DNA of 64,000 nucleotides from Oscillospiraceae bacterium. Its GTDB lineage: Bacteria; Bacillota; Clostridia; Oscillospirales; Ruminococcaceae. The number at the start of each line of letters is the position of its first letter. Position 1 is the first letter of the stretch. The notes below the pieces were generated by a model. It had not been told where the DNA came from. It was given only the letters and a program-made list of their open reading frames with translations, and did no database searches. The stretch covers positions 1-64,000 of the forward strand of contig JAAVIC010000009.1 in the NCBI GenBank assembly GCA_014799385.1. The letters run 5' to 3'. Of the stretch, positions 30,677-38,287 are shown one piece after another. The translations under genes were made by a program, and so were the position numbers.

Positions 30677-32599
30677 ATGAAAGTTAAAGCAATGCTAGTG
30701 ATATCGGCAATTTTATTTGCCATCTGTCCGCTGATCGTAAGCTCTTTTTTGGCGGGGTATCTCGTTACTTCGGATGCCGGCAGCCGCGAAAATGCTATTC
30801 TTAAGAGCATGGCAGAGAGCGGATCGACAAATCTTCAGACTGTTATCGATATGGTAAACGATGATGTTTACAGTATCTCGGAGTATCCCGCAATCAAGTC
30901 GATTGCGGCAGGCGATAACAACGTGGAATATATGAGCGCCGCTGCCGATTTCTTTAAGCGTTTTCTGTCGGAAAACAAGCTGATCACCTCGGCAAGCCTC
31001 ACCAACAGCTCGGGAAATATCATCGCGGGGTCAAATTCAGGAAAACCGTTGGTGAACTTTGAAAAGTTCTCCGAATATCCCGAAAATACTCTGTGCTTTG
31101 ATGACGCCACCGGCGATACCAAAAACGCCTCGATGATCATCAAGAAAAAGGTGGGCATCGGCTGGCTGTTTTTAAGCTACGATATTTCCACCAAGGGAAC
31201 TATGCTGTTCAATATCACCGCAAACTCAAGTTTCTACGATTCGGAGGGTACGGTTTATATCGTTGACACGCGCGGAAACTGGTCTGCAGGTACGGTAATC
31301 AATTCCAATGTTAAGGGTAAATTTAACGACAGCATCGCAAACCTTACCACAGCCGCTGACGATATTTCGGGAGTTATGAAATATCGTGATTCGGGAAAGA
31401 ATTATATTGCCGTGGTGGCGAAAGTCGGCGGTGAGAACGGTCTTTCGGCTATCGTAAGCTGCCCTGCGGAAAGAAATAACATTTTCTACAACGCGGTGCT
31501 CATTCCGGTTATCGTGACAGCGGTTATTCTTGCGCTGATTAGCGTAGGAATTTCGTTTATTGTTTCCAGCTCCGTTACAAAACCGCTTAAAACAATTGAA
31601 GAAACGCTTGAAAAGATTCGCCGCGGCGACCATGAGGCGCGTATCGGCAATATGGCAAATAACGAATACGGACAGATGTCCCGCGCGTTTAATAACCTGG
31701 TTGACGAAATCGTTATCAGCGAGGACAGATACAGAGTTATTTCCGAAATGTCCGACAATATCATCTTTGAGTGGAATTTCAAAACCAACGAGGTTTCTTT
31801 CTCGAACAACTTCAACAAGAAGTTCAGCTATCGCGCTCCGTCTGACCACTTCGGTGACAGCTTCCTGCTGAAAGCAAAGGTTCACCCCGATGATATCGAT
31901 CGTTACAGAAAAGACCTTGACGGTCTTGAAAAGGGCAGAAACTTTGAACGCAACGAATACCGAATCAAAAACATTTACGGTGACTTTATCTGGGTGCTGA
32001 TGAGAACGCAAACCCTCAAGGACAAGGACGGCAACATTCAGAAGGTTGTCGGAGTTATGGTGGATATTGACCGCGCGAAGAAGTCCGAGCAGCAGCTCAC
32101 CGAGCGCGCAAGCTATGACGCACTTACCGAGCTGTACAACCGTGAAACCATTGAGGGTCAGATTGACAACGAAATCTCGCTGTCCGAGATGCGCAAGTCC
32201 GAAATGGCGGTACTGTTCGTTGATGTGGATAACTTCAAGCACTTCAATGATAATTACTCGCACGCGACAGGCGACCAGGTATTGAAATTCCTCGCAAAGA
32301 CTATCAAGGAAACCGTTGAGGGAATTGGTTTCGCCGGACGCTACGGCGGTGACGAGTTTGTTATGATGGTAAGAAACTCCGAGGTGAACGATCCCGCGAA
32401 AATCGCGCAGACCCTCATCAACAAGCTAGCTGAGGGCTTTGACGCAGACATTGGAGAGCGTCTGTCGGTAAGCGTTTCCATAGGTATCGCCGTTATCAAG
32501 GACAACTACAACACCCGTGTTGAGTACCTTATCGGTAAAGCGGACGATGCGATGTACTCCGTTAAGAAGAGCGGAAAGTCGAATTACGCGTTTATTTGA
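30677..32599 (+). CDS. Membrane sensor diguanylate cyclase (Cache-like, HAMP, PAS, GGDEF)
   Basis: 640 residues. A membrane segment (about 5-27), an extracellular sensor of about 240 residues, a second membrane segment (about 275-298), HAMP (about 300-350), a PAS/PAC domain (about 358-480; ends in the VVGVMVDIDRAK segment) and a GGDEF domain (about 490-640). The active-site motif GRYGGDEF is intact, so it should make cyclic di-GMP. The RxxD inhibitory site that usually lies just before GGDEF is missing (GIGFAGRY), so product inhibition may be absent. ATG 30677 has GGGGAG ahead of it. Confidence 0.9.
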   Translation: MKVKAMLVISAILFAICPLIVSSFLAGYLVTSDAGSRENAILKSMAESGSTNLQTVIDMVNDDVYSISEYPAIKSIAAGDNNVEYMSAAADFFKRFLSENKLITSASLTNSSGNIIAGSNSGKPLVNFEKFSEYPENTLCFDDATGDTKNASMIIKKKVGIGWLFLSYDISTKGTMLFNITANSSFYDSEGTVYIVDTRGNWSAGTVINSNVKGKFNDSIANLTTAADDISGVMKYRDSGKNYIAVVAKVGGENGLSAIVSCPAERNNIFYNAVLIPVIVTAVILALISVGISFIVSSSVTKPLKTIEETLEKIRRGDHEARIGNMANNEYGQMSRAFNNLVDEIVISEDRYRVISEMSDNIIFEWNFKTNEVSFSNNFNKKFSYRAPSDHFGDSFLLKAKVHPDDIDRYRKDLDGLEKGRNFERNEYRIKNIYGDFIWVLMRTQTLKDKDGNIQKVVGVMVDIDRAKKSEQQLTERASYDALTELYNRETIEGQIDNEISLSEMRKSEMAVLFVDVDNFKHFNDNYSHATGDQVLKFLAKTIKETVEGIGFAGRYGGDEFVMMVRNSEVNDPAKIAQTLINKLAEGFDADIGERLSVSVSIGIAVIKDNYNTRVEYLIGKADDAMYSVKKSGKSNYAFI

Positions 32600-32613
32600 T
32601 AATATAAAAAATC

Positions 32614-32645
32614 AGCTCCCGTGGATAAAGCCACGGGAGCTTTTG
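32614..32645. terminator. Bidirectional hairpin terminator
   Basis: AGCTCCCGTGG ataaag CCACGGGAGCT followed by TTTTG, between convergent genes. Confidence 0.85.
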
Positions 32646-32677
32646 TTATGAGTTGTTACACGGCGGATTTACGGTGC

Positions 32678-33106
32678 TTACTTTTCCGCATTTTCATAGC
32701 GTTCTCTGCCCCACCAGCCGGGCAGAATCTCTTTGAGTGTGACAGTCTGACGTTTTTCATAGTCTACCATTATTTCCATATCCTCATTCTTGATGTTTAA
32801 CTGCATAAAGAACTCTCTGCACGCTCCGCAAGGCATACCGCCGTTCTCCTCGGGCGGCTTGTCCATAAAGGCTATCAGACGCTTTACTACGGTCTGTCCA
32901 CTATTTACATACATATTCAACGCCGCTACACGTTCCGCGCATAAATTTATAACTCCGCTGCAGCCCTCAATGCAAAAGCCCGTGAAAATCTCCCCGTTTT
33001 CGGCTTCCAACGCGCATACAACGTGATGCGCCATTATAAAGGGCGAAACGTTTTCGGGGTGATATTGCTCTCTTGCTTTTTCGTAAAGTGTTTCCCAAAT
33101 ATCCAT
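32678..33106 (-). CDS. Cytidine-deaminase-family zinc hydrolase
   Basis: 142 residues. The zinc-site motifs are NLCAERVAALN (Cys-Ala-Glu, with the catalytic glutamate) at about residues 56-66 and PCGACREFF (PCxxC) at about 95-103, both intact. Length and order fit cytidine or blasticidin-S deaminases, which convert cytidine-type bases to uridine forms. A C-terminal extension LPGWWGRERYENAEK differs from the housekeeping enzyme. Single gene preceded by a palindromic element. Confidence 0.82.
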   Translation of the reverse strand: MDIWETLYEKAREQYHPENVSPFIMAHHVVCALEAENGEIFTGFCIEGCSGVINLCAERVAALNMYVNSGQTVVKRLIAFMDKPPEENGGMPCGACREFFMQLNIKNEDMEIMVDYEKRQTVTLKEILPGWWGRERYENAEK

Positions 33107-33125
33107 AATTACTCCTTTCTAAATG

Positions 33126-33400
33126 GCAAATCCAAAATTTCGCGAGGCTTAGGCGAGTGACCGCCTTTTATGCGCGGCATCCTTGCCGCGCTTTGGCGGT
33201 CACCCCGCGACATCGTGTCGCATCCGTTCCACTTCGTTCCGCTCTGCCAGCCTCGAGAAACCGCTCAAAATTCGCTGACGCGAATTTTGAGTCTTTTTGG
33301 ATTTGCATTAATCACCGATAACTTGCTTTTGATTATAACGCGCCAAAACTCCACTCCAAAGAGTGAATTACAGTTATAGCCCGAATAACTGTTAACTGTT
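33126..33400. repeat. Long palindromic element with nested hairpin, plus flanking module
   Basis: Ends GCAAATCCAAAA (33126-33137) and TTTTGGATTTGC (33295-33306). The large arm is CGAGGCT...AGCCTCG and contains a nested GCGGCATCC element. The second arm is CAAAATTCGC tgac GCGAATTTTG. The flanking module ATTAATCACCGATAACTTG...TTATAACGCGCC follows. No gene is seen between 33107 and 33547. CCGTATA...TATACGG at 33481-33511 is an additional inverted repeat before spoVAC. Confidence 0.75.
33157..33203. repeat. Hairpin-in-hairpin element, copy 4
   Basis: Core GCGCGGCATCCTTGCCGCGC (33172-33191) within outer stem GTGACCGCC / GGCGGTCAC, itself nested in the larger element. Confidence 0.7.
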
Positions 33401-33547
33401 ATTATACCATATATTTGTTTGTTTGTCAACATTTTCTATCGCCGAAATCAGTATTTTTTCGCCTTTTCTCAACAAAATAACCGTATAAAATCAGCGAATT
33501 TCCTTATACGGAGAAACGCGAGGATTTGTTTTGAAAGGAGCAACCTT

Positions 33548-33991
33548 ATGAATATATCAAATCAGGAATATGGCGAACTTGCCAAGCGGATTTCTCCGCC
33601 CTCGGCAATGTACAAAACCATTCCAATGGCATTTATAATCGGCGGAGGAATCTGCGTAATCGGAGAGGCTCTTATGAACCTCTACCAATATATGGGTGTG
33701 GGAACCGACCAAGCGGGAATGTGGACTTCAATGACGTTGATTTTTGTGTCGGCGTTGCTGACGGGACTTAAGCTCTATGACCGCATAGCTCAGCACGCGG
33801 GCGCGGGAACGCTTGTGCCGATTACGGGCTTTGCGAACTCGGTGGTGTCCCCCGCGCTGGACTTCAAAAGCGAGGGATTTGTGCTGGGACTGGGCGCGAA
33901 GATGTTCGTCATCGCGGGTCCTGTAATAGTTTACGGAATTTCCGCGTCTGTTATCTACGGGATAATTTACTATATCTCAACGCTGTTTTAA
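33548..33991 (+). CDS. spoVAC: Stage V sporulation protein AC
   Basis: 147 residues, integral membrane protein with four to five hydrophobic segments and the family signature GAGTLVPITGFANSVVSPALDFKSEG. SpoVAC is part of the spore inner-membrane channel that loads dipicolinate into the forespore and releases it on germination; in Bacillus it behaves as a mechanosensitive channel. ATG 33548 follows GAAAGGAGCAACCTT; the frame is open further upstream but without a binding site. First gene of spoVAC-spoVAD-spoVAE; expected sigma-G control, though I could not find a clear promoter. Confidence 0.94.
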   Translation: MNISNQEYGELAKRISPPSAMYKTIPMAFIIGGGICVIGEALMNLYQYMGVGTDQAGMWTSMTLIFVSALLTGLKLYDRIAQHAGAGTLVPITGFANSVVSPALDFKSEGFVLGLGAKMFVIAGPVIVYGISASVIYGIIYYISTLF

Positions 33992-34003
33992 GGAGGCTCT
34001 CAT

Positions 34004-35008
34004 ATGGCGATTTGTGAAGGGAAAACCCTTAAATTCAGCAACGCGTCGATATTGACGTTCGCGTCTGTTGTCGGAAAGACGGAGGGCGACGGTCCTCACG
34101 GTGACGAGTTTGACGAGGTGATTGAGGACAACAAGGGCGATTCGGACACATGGGAGCAAGCGGAAGCGACATTCCAGAAAAAGGCTCTTTCTCACGCTAT
34201 GGATAAGGCGGGGCTGCTCCCCGAGGATATGGATTTGATTTTCGCGGGGGATTTGCTGAATCAATGCACAGGCTCGTCTTACGGGCTGAAGGACTTCTAT
34301 ATCCCGTTTCTGGGAATTTACGGAGCTTGCTCGACTTTTGCGGAGGGCTTACTGCTGTCGGCGGCTATGGTGAACGCGGGCTATGTGGACAACGCAACGG
34401 CGGTGACCAGTTCGCACTTCTCGTCCGCAGAGAGGCAATACCGATTCCCGCTGAACTACGGCGGAGTAAGACCTCCAACGGCGCAATGGACGGCAACCGC
34501 GGCGGGCGCGGCTATCGTTACCTCCGCGCAAAAGCCGCCGTATATCCGCGCGGCAACAGCAGGCAAAATCCAAGATATGGGAATCAAAGACCAGAACAAT
34601 ATGGGAGCGGCAATGGCGGGCGCGGCATATGACACGATAACGCGCCATTTCAAGCATATGGGTACTCACCCCGAAAGCTATGACGCGGTTATCACGGGCG
34701 ATTTGGGGCAAGTCGGCAGCGATATGCTGTACGAGCTGATGCTCCGCGATGGAATAGGGCTGAAGCGTTATCACAAGGACTGCGGACTGATGATTTACGA
34801 CCGCGAGAATCAAGACGTTCACGCGGGCGGCTCGGGCTGCGGCTGCTCCGCATCGATGATGTGCGCACATTTCCTTAAAAAGGTGCAATCCGGTGAGATG
34901 AAACGGATTTTGTATGTGGCAACGGGCGCGCTGATGTCCCCGACAATGGTTCAGCAAGGCGGCTCGATTCCCGGAATCGCGCACGCGGTGGAGATTTGCA
35001 ATAGCTAG
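34004..35008 (+). CDS. spoVAD: Stage V sporulation protein AD
   Basis: 334 residues with a thiolase-like fold. SpoVAD binds dipicolinic acid and is essential for its uptake into spores. Landmarks are FAGDLLNQCTGSSYGLKDF, GIYGACSTFAEGLLL, SSHFSSAERQYRFPLNYGG and GGSGCGCSASMMC, matching the family over its full length. It starts 12 bases after spoVAC with AAGGAGGCTCTCAT before the ATG. Together with dpaAB in this window it gives both synthesis and spore loading of dipicolinate. Confidence 0.95.
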   Translation: MAICEGKTLKFSNASILTFASVVGKTEGDGPHGDEFDEVIEDNKGDSDTWEQAEATFQKKALSHAMDKAGLLPEDMDLIFAGDLLNQCTGSSYGLKDFYIPFLGIYGACSTFAEGLLLSAAMVNAGYVDNATAVTSSHFSSAERQYRFPLNYGGVRPPTAQWTATAAGAAIVTSAQKPPYIRAATAGKIQDMGIKDQNNMGAAMAGAAYDTITRHFKHMGTHPESYDAVITGDLGQVGSDMLYELMLRDGIGLKRYHKDCGLMIYDRENQDVHAGGSGCGCSASMMCAHFLKKVQSGEMKRILYVATGALMSPTMVQQGGSIPGIAHAVEICNS

Positions 35009-35350
35009 GGGAGAACTACTGGGGGACTCCGTCCCCAGACCCCATCCAAAGCGCACGTTTTTGCGCGTAGCGCAAAAAATGCGCCGTTTGGCTATGACGC
35101 TCCGCGCCGTAGGCGCGGCAAGCGTCATCCAAACAGGGGGCAATGCCCCTTTGGAATCCCGGTTCGCTGCGCGGTATACTGCGAGTTTAGCGTGTTATAA
35201 CTCACGGCAAGCTATCGGTGATTCGTGCAAATTACGAAAGCGAGCGGCGCGTAATATCGCGCAGCGATGTTACGTGACGCTCGGCTAGTTGACATTGCCT
35301 TCGGCAATGTCAACGGTTCGCAATTTGCTTTTAAGATAAGGAGCTAAGAT
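35009..35350. repeat. Cluster of palindromes and a repeat element between spoVAD and spoVAE
   Basis: Hairpins in order are CTGGGGGAC tcc GTCCCCAG, TTTTTGCGC gta GCGCAAAAA (35058-35078), a long GACGC..CCGCGCC gta GGCGCGG..GCGTC stem (35096-35126) and AGGGGGC aat GCCCCT. Then comes the flanking module TTATAACTCACGG...GGTGATTCG and a complete element 35227-35328 (ends GCAAATTACGAA / TTCGCAATTTGC; arm GTTGACATTGCC ttc GGCAATGTCAAC). No gene is seen. Confidence 0.8.
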
Positions 35351-35722
35351 ATGTTGATGGAATATGTTTGGGCGTTTTTGATTGGCGGACTGTTGTGCGC
35401 AATCGGGCAAGTGATGATTGACCTGACAAGGCTCACTCCCGCGCGGATTCTTACGTCATATGTTGTCGCCGGGGTGATTCTCGGCGGATTGGGTTGGTAT
35501 CAGCCCATTGTCGACCTTGCGGGCGGCGGAGCGACAGTTCCGCTGACGGGATTCGGAAATCTGCTTGCCAAGGGCGTTCGCGAGGCAGTTGACCAAAACG
35601 GAATCCTCGGCGCGTTTATGGGCGGATTCACCAACGCGGCTGTCGGACTTGCGGCGGCGGTGTTCTTCGGTCTGCTTGCGGCATTGATATTCAAGAGCGG
35701 TTCTAAAATCAACGAAACGTGA
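35351..35722 (+). CDS. spoVAE: Stage V sporulation protein AE
   Basis: 123-residue membrane protein with three to four hydrophobic segments and the family motif GGGATVPLTGFGNLLAKGVREAVD, related to the SpoVAC motif. It forms part of the dipicolinate channel in the spore inner membrane. ATG preceded by AAGGAGCTAAGAT. It is separated from spoVAD by a 342-base cluster of palindromes, unusual for an operon whose genes are normally tightly packed; expression of this gene may therefore differ from the first two. A terminator follows at 35741. Confidence 0.93.
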   Translation: MLMEYVWAFLIGGLLCAIGQVMIDLTRLTPARILTSYVVAGVILGGLGWYQPIVDLAGGGATVPLTGFGNLLAKGVREAVDQNGILGAFMGGFTNAAVGLAAAVFFGLLAALIFKSGSKINET

Positions 35723-35740
35723 ACAAATCGTAAAAGTAAT

Positions 35741-35770
35741 AATCCGCGGCTTTAATCAAGCCGCGGATTG
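35741..35770. terminator. Bidirectional hairpin terminator
   Basis: AATCCGCGGCTT taatc AAGCCGCGGATT between convergent spoVAE and the lipoprotein gene. Confidence 0.85.
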
Positions 35771-35787
35771 ATTATTATGATTTATTA

Positions 35788-36390
35788 TCACTCGTCAATC
35801 TGCTGCAAATACAAAATGACATTGGGGCTGTCTTTTTGAACCATCAGCAGTGTCGGAACACCGTCTATGCTAACAAAGACACCTTTTGCCATAGCGTTTT
35901 CGTTCTCAATTGAAATGCTGCTGTTGTTGTCGGAGAGCGCATAAACCGCCTCGGCAAAGTTTTCTCCGGCAGAGATGTTTACATTTGCGTCATCTTGGAA
36001 ATTGAGTGTAAACGTACCTCCAAACATCTCGTTAAGATCGTCCATATCAGTGTCGCTAAGCTCTACTCCGTCAACCATACCGCCAACGTTCCACCATACG
36101 GTATACTGAAGATCGTCAACAGAAATTTTTTCAAGGCTTTGAAGCGATTCGGGAAGCTCGATAACGAAATCCTCGCCGCTTTCGGGAGGTTGTGTGCTCT
36201 CTTCGGTGGAGGTGGTGCTCTCCTCGGTGGAAGAGGTGCTTTCGGTCGTGCTTTCCTCATTGGAGGAGTTGTTTGTTGCCTCGGACGTGGTAGTGCTGTT
36301 GCCGCCTACGGTGGACTCATTGTTCCCATTGCAGCCGACAAGACTGAAGGTTACGACCAATGCGGCTGCAAGTGCAATAATCTTCTTCAT
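35788..36390 (-). CDS. Hypothetical lipoprotein
   Basis: 200 residues. Signal peptide with lipobox LVGC (Cys about 20), a Ser/Thr/Glu-rich linker built from EESTTS-like repeats (about 25-70), and a C-terminal acidic domain of about 125 residues with no recognised family. The linker style matches the other lipoproteins in this window (22778 and 60475), suggesting a common cell-surface architecture in this organism. Single gene, convergent with spoVAE. Confidence 0.75.
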   Translation of the reverse strand: MKKIIALAAALVVTFSLVGCNGNNESTVGGNSTTTSEATNNSSNEESTTESTSSTEESTTSTEESTQPPESGEDFVIELPESLQSLEKISVDDLQYTVWWNVGGMVDGVELSDTDMDDLNEMFGGTFTLNFQDDANVNISAGENFAEAVYALSDNNSSISIENENAMAKGVFVSIDGVPTLLMVQKDSPNVILYLQQIDE

Positions 36391-36562
36391 AATAATTCCT
36401 CTCTTGTGTTTGTTTAGCCGTTTTATTTCGACAGTTAATCTGCGTTACTTTTCTATTATACTTTATTAACAACAGATTTTCAAGTAATATTATTGACGAA
36501 TATCACAAACGTCAAAGCGCGTTTTTATGTACAATGCACAAATAAGTGTTTTGAAAGAGATT

Positions 36563-36946
36563 TCACACTGTAATTTCTATCAGATTCCCCTCAAGGTCGG
36601 CTATGCAGCTCTCGTAATATCCGTCACCGGTGTGGCGCGGTTCGCTTTGAACACGATAACCCGCGCTTTTCAATTCCCGTGTCAATTCGTCAACACGTTC
36701 CGCGCTTCCGACAGAGAAAGCGATATGCGCGTATCCCGTGCGGAACAGCGTTTTTTCCGCATCGTCAATTTGCGGAATCGTCATAATCTCCAGTCTTGCA
36801 CCGTCCGAAAAGGTCAGAAAATAAGAGCGGAAATCCGTTTCGGGGTTGTGGTATCCGCTGTCCGATATTGCTCCGAAATATTTTACGAAAAAATTCCGTG
36901 CCGACTCAATGTCATTAACCCACATTGCGATATGTTCGATTTTCAT
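36563..36946 (-). CDS. VOC-family (glyoxalase-like) protein
   Basis: 127 residues forming two beta-alpha-beta-beta-beta modules of the vicinal oxygen chelate fold. Candidate metal ligands are His5 in MKIEHIAMWV, Glu in ARLEIMT near 53, His in GYAHIAFSV near 74 and Glu in GNLIEITV near 124, an H-E-H-E set as in glyoxalase I. The true start is the ATG at 36946; the upstream frame overlaps the HAD gene. It begins one base after that gene ends, so the two are co-transcribed. Substrate unknown. Confidence 0.8.
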   Translation of the reverse strand: MKIEHIAMWVNDIESARNFFVKYFGAISDSGYHNPETDFRSYFLTFSDGARLEIMTIPQIDDAEKTLFRTGYAHIAFSVGSAERVDELTRELKSAGYRVQSEPRHTGDGYYESCIADLEGNLIEITV

Positions 36947-36947
36947 T

Positions 36948-37598
36948 TTATCCTCCCAAAATAACTTCACGAAGTTTATCGGCATTCTCGGCGATGTGAG
37001 CGGGATCAAACTTTTCCAACTCCTCGCGCGTGCGGAATCCCCAAAGCACGCCGCAAACGTCCATTTCAGCGTTGATGGCGGTCTGCATATCCACATTGCT
37101 GTCGCCTACATACAGCGGCTTGCAGTCAGGCTTCGCGTACTTTCCCGCGAGATAGAGTGCCGCGTCGGGGGCGGGCTTGATATCGAAACCCAGCCCCGCG
37201 CCGACAACCTCGGCAATGGTATCGCCGTAGAACATTTTCAGCAATTCCTCGGCGAAACGGCTGTCCTTGTTTGTGTTGCAGGCAGCGGTGATTCCGCGCT
37301 GTTTCAGCTCTTCAAGCAGTTCGCGCATTCCCTCGTATGGGCGCGTGAGGTCGGACTTGTGCTGCTCGTAATACTCCGTAAAGATTCCGTGAACGCGTTT
37401 CAGCGTTTCCTCGTCCGAATCGGGCGGGCAGATACGCTCAATCAGTTTGGGGATTCCGTTGCCGACAAAATATTGGTACTCGCTCTCGGTATGCGTTGGG
37501 AATCCGCATTGCTCCAGCGCGTAATTCCCAGCCGCCATCAAATCCGCGAGGGAGTTCAGAAGTGTGCCGTCAAGGTCGAAAATTATCGGATTGTACAT
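36948..37598 (-). CDS. HAD-superfamily phosphatase (phosphoglycolate-phosphatase-like)
   Basis: 216 residues. The catalytic motif FDLDGTLLNS at about residues 7-16 provides both aspartates. A four-helix cap follows, then motif II as ACNTNKDSRF, a lysine in KPAPDAALYLAG and motif IV as VGDSNVDMQTA. The profile is that of Gph/PGP-type phosphatases, likely acting on a small phosphorylated metabolite. ATG 37598 has AAAGGAACGACAACC before it; the TTG 18 bases upstream is inside that site. Forms a pair with the VOC gene. Confidence 0.87.
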   Translation of the reverse strand: MYNPIIFDLDGTLLNSLADLMAAGNYALEQCGFPTHTESEYQYFVGNGIPKLIERICPPDSDEETLKRVHGIFTEYYEQHKSDLTRPYEGMRELLEELKQRGITAACNTNKDSRFAEELLKMFYGDTIAEVVGAGLGFDIKPAPDAALYLAGKYAKPDCKPLYVGDSNVDMQTAINAEMDVCGVLWGFRTREELEKFDPAHIAENADKLREVILGG

Positions 37599-37677
37599 GG
37601 TTGTCGTTCCTTTCAATATACGAATAAAATTTTTTCGTTTTAAGTCATTATATCACAAAAAAAAAACTCTGTCAACC

Positions 37678-37706
37678 TTGAAATTTATATAAAGATGTGC
37701 TATAAT
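37678..37706 (+). promoter_or_regulatory. Sigma-A-type promoter for the NUDIX-SecA pair
   Basis: TTGAAA (37678-37683), 17-base spacer, TATAAT (37701-37706), 41 bases before the NUDIX ATG. Confidence 0.8.
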
Positions 37707-37747
37707 ATATAATGTATAAATCTAAAGCATAACGGAGAAGTTAAAAA

Positions 37748-38275
37748 ATGGAATATTTTGATTTGTATTCCGCGAATCGGATTCCTCTTGGGAGAAGCAT
37801 TCGGCGCGGCGCGCCTATTCCGCGCGGAGAATATCATATTGTTGTTCAGGTTATGACGATTAATCGGAAAGGTGAAATTCTGCTTACTCAACGCGTTCCC
37901 GAAAAAACCAGCGGCGGAAAGTGGGAATGCTCGGGCGGCTGCGCGGTGTCCGGTGAGAGCAGCAGAGCGGCGGCGGTTCGCGAGCTGTTCGAGGAAACGG
38001 GCATACGCGCGTATGAAAACGAGCTGCGCCCCGAGTGGACAATAACCACCGACAGTATGCTGCGCGATTTCTATATTCTGGTAAAGGACGTTCCGTTGGG
38101 CAAGCTGCATTTGCAGTCCGAAGAGGTCTGCGCGGCGAAATGGGTGAATTTCGAGCGCCTATGCGAGTTATCGCGATTGGGACAGACCACGCGCACGGTT
38201 ACGCGTTGGTTGTGTGCGCGCGGATATGAACTGGAGAGCCTGACGCGCAGAATTATCCGCGAATACGCGTATTGA
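37748..38275 (+). CDS. NUDIX hydrolase
   Basis: 175 residues. The NUDIX box is complete: GGCAVSGESSRAAAVRELFEETGI (GX5EX7REUXEEXGU) at about residues 57-80. The N-terminal ...FDLYSANRIPLGRSIRRG resembles the IDI-like/YfcD NUDIX subgroup (residues preceding the box recall isopentenyl-diphosphate isomerase relatives), so the substrate may be a nucleoside diphosphate derivative or similar. Good promoter upstream; the SecA-like gene begins 12 bases after its stop. Confidence 0.87.
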   Translation: MEYFDLYSANRIPLGRSIRRGAPIPRGEYHIVVQVMTINRKGEILLTQRVPEKTSGGKWECSGGCAVSGESSRAAAVRELFEETGIRAYENELRPEWTITTDSMLRDFYILVKDVPLGKLHLQSEEVCAAKWVNFERLCELSRLGQTTRTVTRWLCARGYELESLTRRIIREYAY

Positions 38276-38287
38276 TGGAGGAAAATC

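Noticed and set aside
33481..33511. Sigma-G promoter of spoVAC
   Set aside because: CCGTATA...TATACGG is an inverted repeat but does not match the -10 consensus; no promoter could be assigned.
37616..37618. TTG 18 bases upstream as HAD phosphatase start
   Set aside because: It lies within the ribosome binding site AAAGGA; ATG 37598 fits the family start.
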